A DNA stretch of 64,000 nucleotides from Solidesulfovibrio alcoholivorans DSM 5433 (GTDB lineage: Bacteria > Desulfobacterota > Desulfovibrionia > Desulfovibrionales > Desulfovibrionaceae): positions 1 to 64,000 of the forward strand of contig NZ_JNJA01000002.1 in NCBI RefSeq assembly GCF_000702665.1. The letters are read 5' to 3'. The position numbers and the translations under genes were made by a program. Positions 35,893-44,246 of the stretch are shown here, in pieces; the stretch's first letter is position 1; each line of letters starts with the position of its first letter. A model generated the notes under the pieces. The model did no database searches. It had not been told where the DNA came from and saw nothing but the letters and a program-made list of their open reading frames with translations.

Positions 35893-36996
35893 TTGGACAG
35901 GCCCAAACGTATTCTGGCGATAGACGACGAGCGCATCAATCTGCGGGTCATCGGCGGACTTTTGCGCAACCTCGGGCATGAGCCTGTCCTGACGGAATCG
36001 TTTGCCGAGGCGAGCGGATTGCTTGATGCGAGCATCGACCTCGTGCTGCTCGACGTCATGATGCCGGAGACCGACGGTTTCACCGTGGCGCGGCGCATTC
36101 GCGAGATGCCGGGCGTCTCCGACGTGCCCATCATCATGGTCACGGCGCTGACCAGCAAGCAGGACCGGCTCAAGGCCGTGGAGGCCGGGGCCAACGATTT
36201 CATCTCCAAGCCCATCGACCTGACGGAACTGCGCGTGCGCATGGGCTCGCTGCTCAAGATGAAGGAGTCCCAGGACGAGGTGAAGCGCTACCAGGCCGAG
36301 CTCGAGGAAATGGTGGCCGTGCGCACCTCGGCGCTCCAGATGGCCCTGGAAAACGTCAAGGAATCCCAGCGCACCATCCTGGCCGCGCACCTGGAGACCA
36401 TCCACCGGCTGGCGGCGGCGGCGGAATTCAAGGACGAGGAAACCGCCGACCACATCCAGCGCATGAGCCGCTACTGCGCGCTCCTGGCCCACAAGCTGGG
36501 CCTGCCCGACGCCGAGGTGGACCTGGTGCTGCAAGCCAGCCCCATGCACGACATCGGCAAAATCGGCATTCCGGACAGCATTCTCTTAAAGCCCGCCAAG
36601 CTCACGCCGGAAGAATGGGTCGTGATGCAAAAGCACACCATCTTCGGCGCGCGCATTCTCGGCGAATCCAATTTCGAGCTGCTGCGGGTGGGCGAGATCA
36701 TCGCCATGTCCCACCATGAGAAATGGGACGGCTCGGGCTATCCGCGCAACCTTTCCGGCGAGGACATTCCGCTCTACGGCCGCATCTGCGCCGTGGCCGA
36801 CGTCTTCGACGCCCTGACCAGCAAGCGACCCTACAAGGAAGCGTTTTCCAACGAGAAATCCCTGGAGATCATGCGAGCCGGCCGGGGCAGCCATTTCGAC
36901 CCGCGCATCCTCGACGTCTTTCTCCAGGACTTCGAGAGTGTCGCCGCCATCCAACAGGAATTCGAGCTGGACGGCCCTCTTTCCAAGGCCCTATGA
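35893..36996 (+). CDS. Response regulator with HD-GYP c-di-GMP phosphodiesterase output
   Basis: 367 aa. Receiver domain 1-120 with the acidic pair Asp11/Asp12, phosphoacceptor in DLVLLDVMMPETDGF and the Lys of SKP; then a coiled helix linker, then HD-GYP (about 165-350) with HDIGKIGIP and HHEKWDGSGYP, the residues that bind the di-iron centre. It should degrade cyclic di-GMP when phosphorylated. Start is TTG at 35893 with a GGTGGA site. Ends in an ATGA overlap with the hybrid kinase gene, so the two are coexpressed and probably functionally linked. Confidence 0.93.
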   Translation: MDRPKRILAIDDERINLRVIGGLLRNLGHEPVLTESFAEASGLLDASIDLVLLDVMMPETDGFTVARRIREMPGVSDVPIIMVTALTSKQDRLKAVEAGANDFISKPIDLTELRVRMGSLLKMKESQDEVKRYQAELEEMVAVRTSALQMALENVKESQRTILAAHLETIHRLAAAAEFKDEETADHIQRMSRYCALLAHKLGLPDAEVDLVLQASPMHDIGKIGIPDSILLKPAKLTPEEWVVMQKHTIFGARILGESNFELLRVGEIIAMSHHEKWDGSGYPRNLSGEDIPLYGRICAVADVFDALTSKRPYKEAFSNEKSLEIMRAGRGSHFDPRILDVFLQDFESVAAIQQEFELDGPLSKAL

Positions 36997-38123
36997 GCGA
37001 GGACGCCCGCCGGCCGTCCGTTCTCATCGTGGACGATGTGCCGGCCAACATCCGGGTGCTGGTGGATTTCCTGCGCGAAGGCCACGACCTGCATGTGGCC
37101 ACGAGCGGGGCCGGCGCCCTGGAACTGGCCGCGCGCCTCGCCCCGGACATCATCCTTCTCGACGTGGTCATGCCCGACATGGACGGCTACGAGGCCTGCC
37201 GCCGGCTCAAGGCCGACGAGGCCCTGGCCGGTATTCCCGTCATCTTCGTCACCGCCTGCTTCGCCCCCGAGGACGAGGCGTTCGGGCTCTCGCTCGGCGC
37301 GGTGGACTACATCGTCAAGCCGGCCAGCCGGGCCGTGGTCCGGGCGCGGGTGAAAAACCACCTGGAGCTGCGCCGGGCCCGGGAATCCCTGGCCCGCCAG
37401 AACGCGGTCCTGACCGAGGCGGCCAAGCTGCGCGAGGACGTGGACCACATCATGCGCCACGACCTCAAGGCGCCGCTGACCGGGATCATCGGCCTGCCGC
37501 CCCTGATCCTCGAAGAGGGGGGCCTCAGCGACCAGCAGACCCTGTTCCTCAAGCTCATCGAGGAAAACGGTTTCAAGATGCTCTCCATGATCAATCTGTC
37601 CCTCGATCTGTTCAAGATGGAGCGGGGGGCCTATGTGCTGTGCGCCGAGCCCGTGGATGCGGCGGCCGTGGCGCGCCGGCTGTTCGTGGAGCTTGCGACC
37701 CTGGCGGGCTACCGGCGCAACGCCTTCGTCCTGACCGTGGACGGCAGGCGCGACGACGGCGCGACGCCGGTCGTGATCTGCGTGGAAAAACTGCTTTTTT
37801 ACACCATGCTCGCCAACTGCCTCAAAAACGCCCTGGAAGCCTCGCCCGGGGATGCCGCAGTGTCCGTGGATTTGCGCCAGGGCAACCCGGCCCTGGTGGT
37901 CATCGCCAACCACGGCGTGGTGCCGCGGGACATCCGCTCGCGGTTTTTCGGGAAGTTCGCCACCTCGGGCAAGAAGGGCGGCACGGGGCTCGGGGCGTAT
38001 TCCACGCGCCTTATGGCCGAGACCCACGGCGGTTTCGTCCGCATGGAGACCTCCGACGAAACAGGCATGACGGTCATCACCGTGGCCCTGCCCCAGCCGG
38101 AGACGCGGGAAACGACACCCTGA
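36993..38123 (+). CDS. Receiver-histidine kinase hybrid
   Basis: 376 aa, no membrane segment. Receiver domain 1-125 (LIVDDVPANI, LLDVVMPDMDGYE, VKPASR), then a HisKA with the H-box MRHDLKAPLTGIIG, and an HATPase_c with N-box NCLKNALEAS and G-box GTGLGAYSTRLM. Receiver-first order is that of soluble response-regulator kinases. It starts within the stop of the HD-GYP gene (ATGA), so it may phosphorylate that regulator or pass signals to it. Confidence 0.9.
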   Translation: MSEDARRPSVLIVDDVPANIRVLVDFLREGHDLHVATSGAGALELAARLAPDIILLDVVMPDMDGYEACRRLKADEALAGIPVIFVTACFAPEDEAFGLSLGAVDYIVKPASRAVVRARVKNHLELRRARESLARQNAVLTEAAKLREDVDHIMRHDLKAPLTGIIGLPPLILEEGGLSDQQTLFLKLIEENGFKMLSMINLSLDLFKMERGAYVLCAEPVDAAAVARRLFVELATLAGYRRNAFVLTVDGRRDDGATPVVICVEKLLFYTMLANCLKNALEASPGDAAVSVDLRQGNPALVVIANHGVVPRDIRSRFFGKFATSGKKGGTGLGAYSTRLMAETHGGFVRMETSDETGMTVITVALPQPETRETTP

Positions 38124-38160
38124 CAGCCCGTTGCGCCGGAAGAAAGCACAGGAGGACGTT

Positions 38161-39165
38161 ATGGACGCATACGACGATCCCGGCCGGCTGCTCGAACTTT
38201 CCGGGTCCTACTGGCAGGCCTGCGCCCTGCACGCCGGGGCCATGCTCGACGTCTTTTCCCCGCTGTGCCGCGCGCCCATGGACGTACCCGCCCTGGCCGC
38301 GCACCTTTGCTGCGACGCCAGGGCCCTGGCCATGCTGCTGACGGCGCTGGTCGCCATGGGGCTGCTCGTCAGGGACGGCGACGCCTACGCCGCCGCGCCC
38401 CCGGCCCGGGCGTTCCTGGACAAGGGGTCGCCGCGCTGCGTGGCCCACGTGGTGCGCCACCACCACCGCATCATGGCCTCGTGGGCGCGCCTGCCAGAGG
38501 CCGTGCGCACGGGCCGGCCCCTTGGCGAGCACATGACCGATTACGGCGACCCCGGCGCGCGGGAGGACTTTCTTTTGGCCATGGACGGCATCGCCTCGGC
38601 CATCGCCCCGGTCCTCGCGGCCAGGGTGGACCTGTCCGGCCGGCGGCGCTTTCTGGACGTCGGCGGCGGGCCCGGCACCTACGCCTCCCATTTCTGCCTG
38701 GCCAACCCGGGCATGACGGCCACGGTCTACGACCTGCCGGCCAGCCGGGAATACGCCCTGGCCAAGGCCGCGCGCCTGGGGACGGCGGACCGTGTGGATT
38801 TTTCCGCCGGCGACTACCTGCGCGATCCCCTGCCGTCCGGCTACGACGTGGCCTGGCTGTCGCAGATCCTGCACGCCGAAGACCCGGACGGTTGCCGCAC
38901 GGTCATCGCCAAGGCCGCGGCCGTACTTAATCCCGGGGGCCTGCTCTTCGTGCACGAGTTCATGCTCGACGACACGCTGGACGGACCGCTTTTCGCCGCG
39001 CTTTTTGCGCTCAACATGCTGCTCGGCACGCCGCACGGCCAGGGCTACGCCGAAGGGGCGATCCGGGGGATGCTCGAGGAAGCGGGCGTGCGCGAGGTCA
39101 GGCGGCTCGATTTCACCGGTCCCAACGGGTCGCGGGTGCTGTGGGGCGTGGTTTCGGCAGCGTAG
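38161..39165 (+). CDS. SAM-dependent O-methyltransferase, acetylserotonin-O-methyltransferase-like
   Basis: 334 aa. N-terminal winged-helix-like dimerisation region (ALAAHLCCDARALAMLLTALVAMGLL) and a Rossmann domain with motif I FLDVGGGPGTYASHF, motif GDYLRD and the acid-base loop SQILHAEDPDGC. The order matches plant/bacterial small-molecule O-methyltransferases (and related demethylases and decarboxylases). CAGGAGGA lies before the ATG. Substrate unknown. The gene follows the hybrid kinase by 37 bases but the pathway link is unclear. Confidence 0.8.
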   Translation: MDAYDDPGRLLELSGSYWQACALHAGAMLDVFSPLCRAPMDVPALAAHLCCDARALAMLLTALVAMGLLVRDGDAYAAAPPARAFLDKGSPRCVAHVVRHHHRIMASWARLPEAVRTGRPLGEHMTDYGDPGAREDFLLAMDGIASAIAPVLAARVDLSGRRRFLDVGGGPGTYASHFCLANPGMTATVYDLPASREYALAKAARLGTADRVDFSAGDYLRDPLPSGYDVAWLSQILHAEDPDGCRTVIAKAAAVLNPGGLLFVHEFMLDDTLDGPLFAALFALNMLLGTPHGQGYAEGAIRGMLEEAGVREVRRLDFTGPNGSRVLWGVVSAA

Positions 39166-39172
39166 GGGCCGC

Positions 39173-39991
39173 TCAGACCGCCATGTCCAGGACCGACCCT
39201 TTCTCCAGGGCGGTGGCCTGGCCGGTCAGGGTCGTCTGGCCGAGGCCGGCGGCCTCGCCGTACTGGCCCGTGAGGTAGGCGTCGGCGGCGGAAAGGGCCG
39301 TGCCGAGGCCCTGGCGGTTGACGCCGGTCTGCTCGAGGCTCGCGTCCAGGATGTCCGACACCGCGTCGGCGGTTTCCTTACCGAAACGCTTGGTCACGTC
39401 GTCCAGGGTGGCGGAAAGGGTGCTTTGGATGGCGTCCGCGGTCCCGCCCGAACCGGTCGTGCCGTCCGTGGCGTAGAACAGTTCGTCGTGGCCGTTCTGG
39501 AAATAATCGTTGACCGCGTCGTTGAGCGTGCCGTTGAACTGGGCGATGGCGGCGTCGCCCGAGGCGATGCCGAAATTGCGGTCGATGAATTTAAGGGAGG
39601 AGACCAGCGCGTCGCCGAGCGCGTCCTCGCCGCCCGAGCCGTCGTCCACGCCCTTGATGACGATGCCCATGACCGCGGTCGCGGCGGCGTCGCCGTGTTT
39701 TTCCCGCACGTATTCGATGGTGTCGGCCAGGGATTTTTCGAGCGCCCCGGCCGCGCCGCTGTCCATCAACGTCCCGGCGTTGCTGGCCGTTTGCGCGGCT
39801 TGCAGCTTACTCAGGATGTCGGCGGCGAACACGTCCGCCGTGCCGGAGGGGGCCTTGAGCGTCGCCGTGTACGCGGCGGTTCCCTCTTGTTGCGTGGCGA
39901 AGCCGAGCTTGAGGCCATGGCCGTCGGCCTTGCCCGAGGGCAGCAACGTGCTGAGCGTGCTTGTCGTATTGCTCAAGGAACCTATCTGCAT
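39173..39991 (-). CDS. Hypothetical protein, 272 aa
   Basis: Starts MQIGSLSNTTSTLSTLLPSG at 39989-39991; longer ATG-less frames upstream lack support. Low in Cys (none seen), rich in Ala, Asp, Gly and Thr, with acidic helical stretches (EDALGDALVSSLKFIDRNFGIASGD; DDVTKRFGKETADAVSDILDASLEQTG). No signal peptide or membrane segment, and a composition like secreted or surface proteins that use non-classical export. Convergent with the methyltransferase gene (7 bases apart). Not recognised. Confidence 0.55.
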   Translation of the reverse strand: MQIGSLSNTTSTLSTLLPSGKADGHGLKLGFATQQEGTAAYTATLKAPSGTADVFAADILSKLQAAQTASNAGTLMDSGAAGALEKSLADTIEYVREKHGDAAATAVMGIVIKGVDDGSGGEDALGDALVSSLKFIDRNFGIASGDAAIAQFNGTLNDAVNDYFQNGHDELFYATDGTTGSGGTADAIQSTLSATLDDVTKRFGKETADAVSDILDASLEQTGVNRQGLGTALSAADAYLTGQYGEAAGLGQTTLTGQATALEKGSVLDMAV

Positions 39992-40125
39992 ATCCGCCTC
40001 GCCGTTAGGGGAACGTCCTACACGCATCGGCCGAAACGCGGGGAAGTTTAGGCCGGTGCGGCGCGTTGCCTCGACGTGGCGCATCTGGTACTTCCGCAAC
40101 GCGCCCCGGCGCAGCAAGGAACGTC

Positions 40126-41826
40126 ATGCCGCAATCCGTCGCCCCCGCCATCCTGCACGTCGATCTGGCCACGGCCGGCATGCGCCGCGTCGCCGCATCG
40201 CCGCGTCTTTCGCGCGGGGAGGGCGGCCGGGCGCTGTCCACGGCGCTTTGCGATACGGACAGCCCCCGGCGCGTCGCCTGGGACGATGCGGACGCGCCGC
40301 TGTGCCTGGCTGCCGGAGCCCTTGCCGGCTGCGACCTGCCCGGGTGCGGCCACGTGTCCCTCACCTTTTTTTCCCCGCGCACGGGCGGCGTTGCCACGGC
40401 CTGCCTCGGCGGCGGCCTGGGCCATGCCCTGGCCCGGGCCGGCATCGCGGCCGTGGTCGTCACCGGCCGTGCGACGCGGCCCGTGGGCCTTGCCGTCGCG
40501 AACGGCGACGCCCGCCTCGTTCCGGCCGGCGACCTTGCCGGGCTGGCGACGCCGGCTCGCTTCGACGCCCTGGATCCTTGCGACGCCGCCCTCGTGACCG
40601 GACCGGCGGCACAGGCCGGCGCGCGCCTTGCCACCGCCGTCGTCGATCGCTGGCACGACGCCGGCCCGACCGGCGCGGGGCTGGCCCTTGCCGCCAAAAA
40701 TCTCGTCTATGTGGCCGTCTCCGGCACGGGGCGCGTCGCCGCTGCCGATCCCGAAGGCCTGGACCGCGCGCGTGCGGCCATGGAGCGCCTCATCGCCGCG
40801 TCTCCCGCCCTGGCCGGCCCGTGCGGCTTTGCCCACCACGGCACGGCCGCCCTGGTCGATCTGACCCACGGCCGGCGCATGCAGCCCACGGACGATTTCC
40901 GGGCCACGTATTTTCCGCAAACCGCCCCGGTCAACGCTCCGGCCCTGGGCAAACGCTTCGCCGCGCGGGGCGTCGCCTGCCCGGGCTGTCCCGTGCCCTG
41001 CCGTCGCCTGGACGCCTCCGGCCGGCTGCTGCCGGACGTGGACGCGCTTTCCCATTTTACGGCCCTGCTGGGGTTGACCGATGCGGATCTCGCCGTTTCC
41101 GCGCGGCAGTACTGCCTGGAGCAGGGCCTCGACCCTGCCGGCGCGGCCGCGTCCCTGGCCGCCTGGGCCACGGCGCGGGGGAAAACGCCCGATGCCGGGT
41201 TCGTGCGCGAAGGCCTTGCCGCCCTGGCCGCAGGCGGCGCGCCGGGGGGGGAGATCGAAGCCGCGCTTGCCCTTGCCGTCAAGGGCGTGCCCCTGCCCGC
41301 CTTCGATCCGCGCGGCGCGTATGGCCTCGCGCTCTCGCTCGCCGTGGGGACCGGCGGCCCCGACCCCTGGCGGGGCGGTTGCCTGGCCCACGAACTGCTC
41401 AGAAAACCCGTGGCCACGGACCGTTTCACCTTCGAGGGCAAGGCCCGGGCCGTGGTGCTGGGTGAAAACGCCCTGGCAGCCGCCCAGAGCCTTGGCGGCT
41501 GCGCCTTCCTGTCCCTGGCCGTGACGCTCGAGGAATGGGCGCTGGCGCTTTCCGCCGCCTCGGGCGCGCCGGTTGCGGCCGGCGACCTTGCCGCCCTTGG
41601 CGCGCGGGTCGTTTGCCGCGAGCGCGCGCAGAACCTGCGCCAGGGCCCCGGCCCGGAAGCCGACGACCTGCCGGTATGGTTTTTCAGCGCTCCGGGCACG
41701 GCCGGCGAAGGCATCGTCGTACCGCCGCTGCCCCGCGCGGCCTTTCTCGCGGCCCGGGACAAGTACCGCCGACTGCGCGGCGAAGGGGAGATCGTGGCCC
41801 CACGGGAGGCGGCATGGACGCCCTGA
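40126..41826 (+). CDS. Divergent aldehyde:ferredoxin oxidoreductase (AOR family)
   Basis: 566 aa, a little shorter than canonical AORs (~605). N-terminal domain has the typical beta-rich cofactor region (LTFFSPRTGGVATACLGGGLGHALARAG, WHDAGPTGAGLALAAKNLVYVAVSG). The cluster motif CPGCPVPC lies near residue 285 and a further Cys in LGGCAFLS near 458 can be the fourth ligand of the [4Fe-4S] cluster. Family members hold tungsten or molybdenum bis-pterin and oxidise aldehydes to acids with ferredoxin. Sequence is divergent, so substrate is unclear. AAGGA precedes the ATG; overlaps the next gene by 13 bases. Confidence 0.8.
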   Translation: MPQSVAPAILHVDLATAGMRRVAASPRLSRGEGGRALSTALCDTDSPRRVAWDDADAPLCLAAGALAGCDLPGCGHVSLTFFSPRTGGVATACLGGGLGHALARAGIAAVVVTGRATRPVGLAVANGDARLVPAGDLAGLATPARFDALDPCDAALVTGPAAQAGARLATAVVDRWHDAGPTGAGLALAAKNLVYVAVSGTGRVAAADPEGLDRARAAMERLIAASPALAGPCGFAHHGTAALVDLTHGRRMQPTDDFRATYFPQTAPVNAPALGKRFAARGVACPGCPVPCRRLDASGRLLPDVDALSHFTALLGLTDADLAVSARQYCLEQGLDPAGAAASLAAWATARGKTPDAGFVREGLAALAAGGAPGGEIEAALALAVKGVPLPAFDPRGAYGLALSLAVGTGGPDPWRGGCLAHELLRKPVATDRFTFEGKARAVVLGENALAAAQSLGGCAFLSLAVTLEEWALALSAASGAPVAAGDLAALGARVVCRERAQNLRQGPGPEADDLPVWFFSAPGTAGEGIVVPPLPRAAFLAARDKYRRLRGEGEIVAPREAAWTP

Positions 41827-42986
41827 CCGTGCGTTTCGCCGAACGCCTGGCCCGGGCGGGGCTTTGCGCGCCCGGCGAGGCCGCCATCGTCTGCGTGGAC
41901 GAAGCCGCGAGCTTTTCCCGGCAGGATTTCCCGTTGAATGATTTTCTGGCCGAGACGGCGCGTCTGCTGGACGTGGCCTGCCTCATGCTCGCGCCTCCGG
42001 CCGAGCCCTACCGCACCATCCTCGAATACCTCGCCAAGCGCGAGGCCCCGGCGATACAGCCCCGGGACTGCGAGACGCGCACGTTTTTCCACGACATCCC
42101 GGTCGTGGCGCAGCCCTTGCCGGAGCTTGCCGCCGCCGCCCTGTCGCGGCGCAAGGGGGCCTACCTGCCCGGCTGCGGCATCCTGGCCCACGGCGCGCTT
42201 TCCCCGGAGCAGGCCTTCATCACGGTTTCGTCGGTCGCCTTTGCCGGCTTCGTCAAATTCTTTTCCGACCACCTGTCCGCCCACCGCGACGGCACCCTGG
42301 AAGCCGCAGGCCGGGAGGCCTTCGCAGCGGCCGTGCGTGCCCTGCCGCCAGCGCCGCGGGCCGTGCCGCCCCTGGCCCGGGGGCCGTTCGCCGACCGCGA
42401 CGCGGCCCTTGCCGCCATGGCCGAGGCCGGCCGCGCCACCGTCGCCCTGGGGCTCGTCGATTCCGTCTTCGGCAACATCTCCTACAACCTGGACGGCGTG
42501 CTCGCCATCAGCCAGACCGGCAGCGCCCTGGACGCCCTGGAAGGGGCCATCGACTGCTGTCCCCTGGACGGGTCGTCCTGCGCGGGGCTCACCGCCTCGA
42601 GCGAGCTTTCGGCCCATGCCGCCCTCGTCTCCCGCGACCCGCGCCGGGCCATCCTGCACGGCCATCCCAAGTTCGCGGTCATCCTCTCCATGGACTGCGC
42701 GGCGCGGCGCGACTGCCCGCGGCGCGAAACCTGCCATGTGGACTGCGACCGGGCGCGCTTCGTGGACGACATTCCCATCGTGCCTGGCGAGGTGGGCTGC
42801 GGCCCGCGCGGCCTGGTCCACACCATGCCGCCGGCCCTTGTCGGCCGGCGCGGTGTGGTCGTGCTCGGGCACGGTGTCTTCACCATGGGGCGCGACGACT
42901 ACAACGAGGCCCTCGGCGACCTGTGCGCCGTGGAAACGCTGTGCCGTGCTCGCTATTTCCAGGCGCTCGGCCTTCCCCCAGCCTGA
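41814..42986 (+). CDS. Class II aldolase/adducin family protein with N-terminal extension
   Basis: 390 aa. Residues ~190-385 form a class II aldolase domain: GLVDSVFGNISYNLDG, GLTASSELSAHAAL, HGHP metal site (ILHGHPKFAVIL) and GHGVFTMG. The N-terminal ~185 residues look like a separate, possibly degenerate domain with no clear family. Cysteine-rich segment ARRDCPRRETCHVDCDR is unusual for the class. The 13-base overlap with the AOR gene points to coupled translation, so the pair may make and oxidise an aldehyde. Confidence 0.75.
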   Translation: MDALTVRFAERLARAGLCAPGEAAIVCVDEAASFSRQDFPLNDFLAETARLLDVACLMLAPPAEPYRTILEYLAKREAPAIQPRDCETRTFFHDIPVVAQPLPELAAAALSRRKGAYLPGCGILAHGALSPEQAFITVSSVAFAGFVKFFSDHLSAHRDGTLEAAGREAFAAAVRALPPAPRAVPPLARGPFADRDAALAAMAEAGRATVALGLVDSVFGNISYNLDGVLAISQTGSALDALEGAIDCCPLDGSSCAGLTASSELSAHAALVSRDPRRAILHGHPKFAVILSMDCAARRDCPRRETCHVDCDRARFVDDIPIVPGEVGCGPRGLVHTMPPALVGRRGVVVLGHGVFTMGRDDYNEALGDLCAVETLCRARYFQALGLPPA

Positions 42987-43000
42987 TACGGAGTTCCCGC

Positions 43001-43717
43001 ATGCATGTGACGTTTTCCGATACGCCGCTTCGCGTCAGCGTCGTCATTCCCGTCTACAACGAAATGCAGACCCTGCCGCTGGTGCTTTCCAAGGTGCTGG
43101 CCCGGCCGGAAACCTGGGAAGTGGTGCTGGTGGACGACGCCTCCACCGACGGCAGCCGCGCCTACCTCGAGGGCCTTGCCGGCACGGACCGCATCCGCGT
43201 GCTGCTGCACGAAAAAAATCAGGGCAAGGGCGCGGCGTTGCGCACGGGGTTCGACGCCGCGCAGGGCGATGTGGTGCTCATCCAGGACGCGGACCTGGAA
43301 TATGATCCCGACGACTACCCGGTCCTGCTCGCGCCCATCCTGGCGGGCAAGGCCGATGTGGTCTTCGGCTCGCGTTTCCTGGGCGGGCCGCACCGGGTGC
43401 TTTATTTCTGGCACTCCGTGGCCAACAAGTGCCTGACGCTGCTGTCCAATATGCTCAACGACATCAATCTCTCGGACATGGAAGTCTGCTACAAGGTCTT
43501 TCGCCGGGAGATCTTGCAAAAAATCCGCATCCAGAGTGACCGCTTCGGCGTGGAGCCTGAGCTGACGGCCAAGGTGGCCCGGCTGCGGGCGCGCATCTAC
43601 GAGGTGCCCGTATCCTATTACGGCCGCACCTACGAGGAAGGCAAAAAGATCGGCTGGCGCGACGGCCTGGCCGCCTTCTGGTGGATCGCCCGCTTCGGCA
43701 TTTTTCACCGGGGCTAG
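43001..43717 (+). CDS. Family 2 glycosyltransferase, DPM1-like
   Basis: 238 aa, GT-A fold. VSVVIPVYNEMQTL opens; VVLVDDASTDGS and IQDADLEYDPDDYP carry the nucleotide-sugar and metal-binding Asp residues; GSRFLGG follows. It ends without C-terminal membrane helices, so it is a soluble or peripheral dolichol-phosphate-mannose-synthase-type enzyme acting on lipid-linked sugars. GGAG lies before the ATG. Same strand as the class II aldolase gene but only loosely coupled. Confidence 0.9.
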   Translation: MHVTFSDTPLRVSVVIPVYNEMQTLPLVLSKVLARPETWEVVLVDDASTDGSRAYLEGLAGTDRIRVLLHEKNQGKGAALRTGFDAAQGDVVLIQDADLEYDPDDYPVLLAPILAGKADVVFGSRFLGGPHRVLYFWHSVANKCLTLLSNMLNDINLSDMEVCYKVFRREILQKIRIQSDRFGVEPELTAKVARLRARIYEVPVSYYGRTYEEGKKIGWRDGLAAFWWIARFGIFHRG

Positions 43718-43751
43718 CGTTGCGTCCTTAGCGCCCGGCCGCAACGCCGTC

Positions 43752-44246
43752 TCAGGCGGCGCGTCCCGGCAGGGCCTTTTCCAGGGCGAGCAGGGCGCGC
43801 TTGCGATCGAGCCCCCCGGCATAGCCGGTCAGGTCGCCCTTCGCGCCGACGACCCTGTGGCAGGGGATGAAGATGGAAAGGGGGTTCCGCCCCACGGCCG
43901 CGCCCACGGCCCGGGCGCTGCCGGGCCGCCCCAGCCGCGCGGCGAGTTCCCCGTAGGAAAGCGTCTGGCCGTAAGGAATCGCCCGCAGCGCATCCCAGAC
44001 CGCGCGTTGCCAGGGCGTCCCCCGGGGCGCGAGGGGAACGTCGAACGTCCGTCGCTGCCCGGCCGCATAGGCGTCGCATTCGCGCGCCGCCCGGGCGAGC
44101 ACCCCGTCCGGCGGCGCGTCGCCATTTGCTGCAAGCGCTTCGGGAAAATGCTTCTGGCCGAGGAACCAGGCCCCGAGCAGCGCGCCGTCCTTGGCGGCAA
44201 GAAGCATCGGGCCGAAGGCGCTGTCGTAGGAACACGTCGTCATCAT
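43752..44246 (-). CDS. ogt: Methylated-DNA--protein-cysteine S-methyltransferase
   Basis: 164 aa. The active-site block IPCHRVVG holds the acceptor Cys; the helix-turn-helix and Asn hinge region ([31 protein letters not shown]) are complete. It removes O6-methylguanine in a suicidal reaction. The ATG at 44244-44246 overlaps the stop of the Ada-AlkA gene (ATGATGA), so it is translated from the same message as part of one alkylation-repair operon. Confidence 0.95.
   Translation of the reverse strand: MMTTCSYDSAFGPMLLAAKDGALLGAWFLGQKHFPEALAANGDAPPDGVLARAARECDAYAAGQRRTFDVPLAPRGTPWQRAVWDALRAIPYGQTLSYGELAARLGRPGSARAVGAAVGRNPLSIFIPCHRVVGAKGDLTGYAGGLDRKRALLALEKALPGRAA

Noticed and set aside
39992..40125. 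Possible molybdenum-cofactor riboswitch ahead of the AOR gene
   Set aside because: The leader is short and the expected conserved bases were not found.
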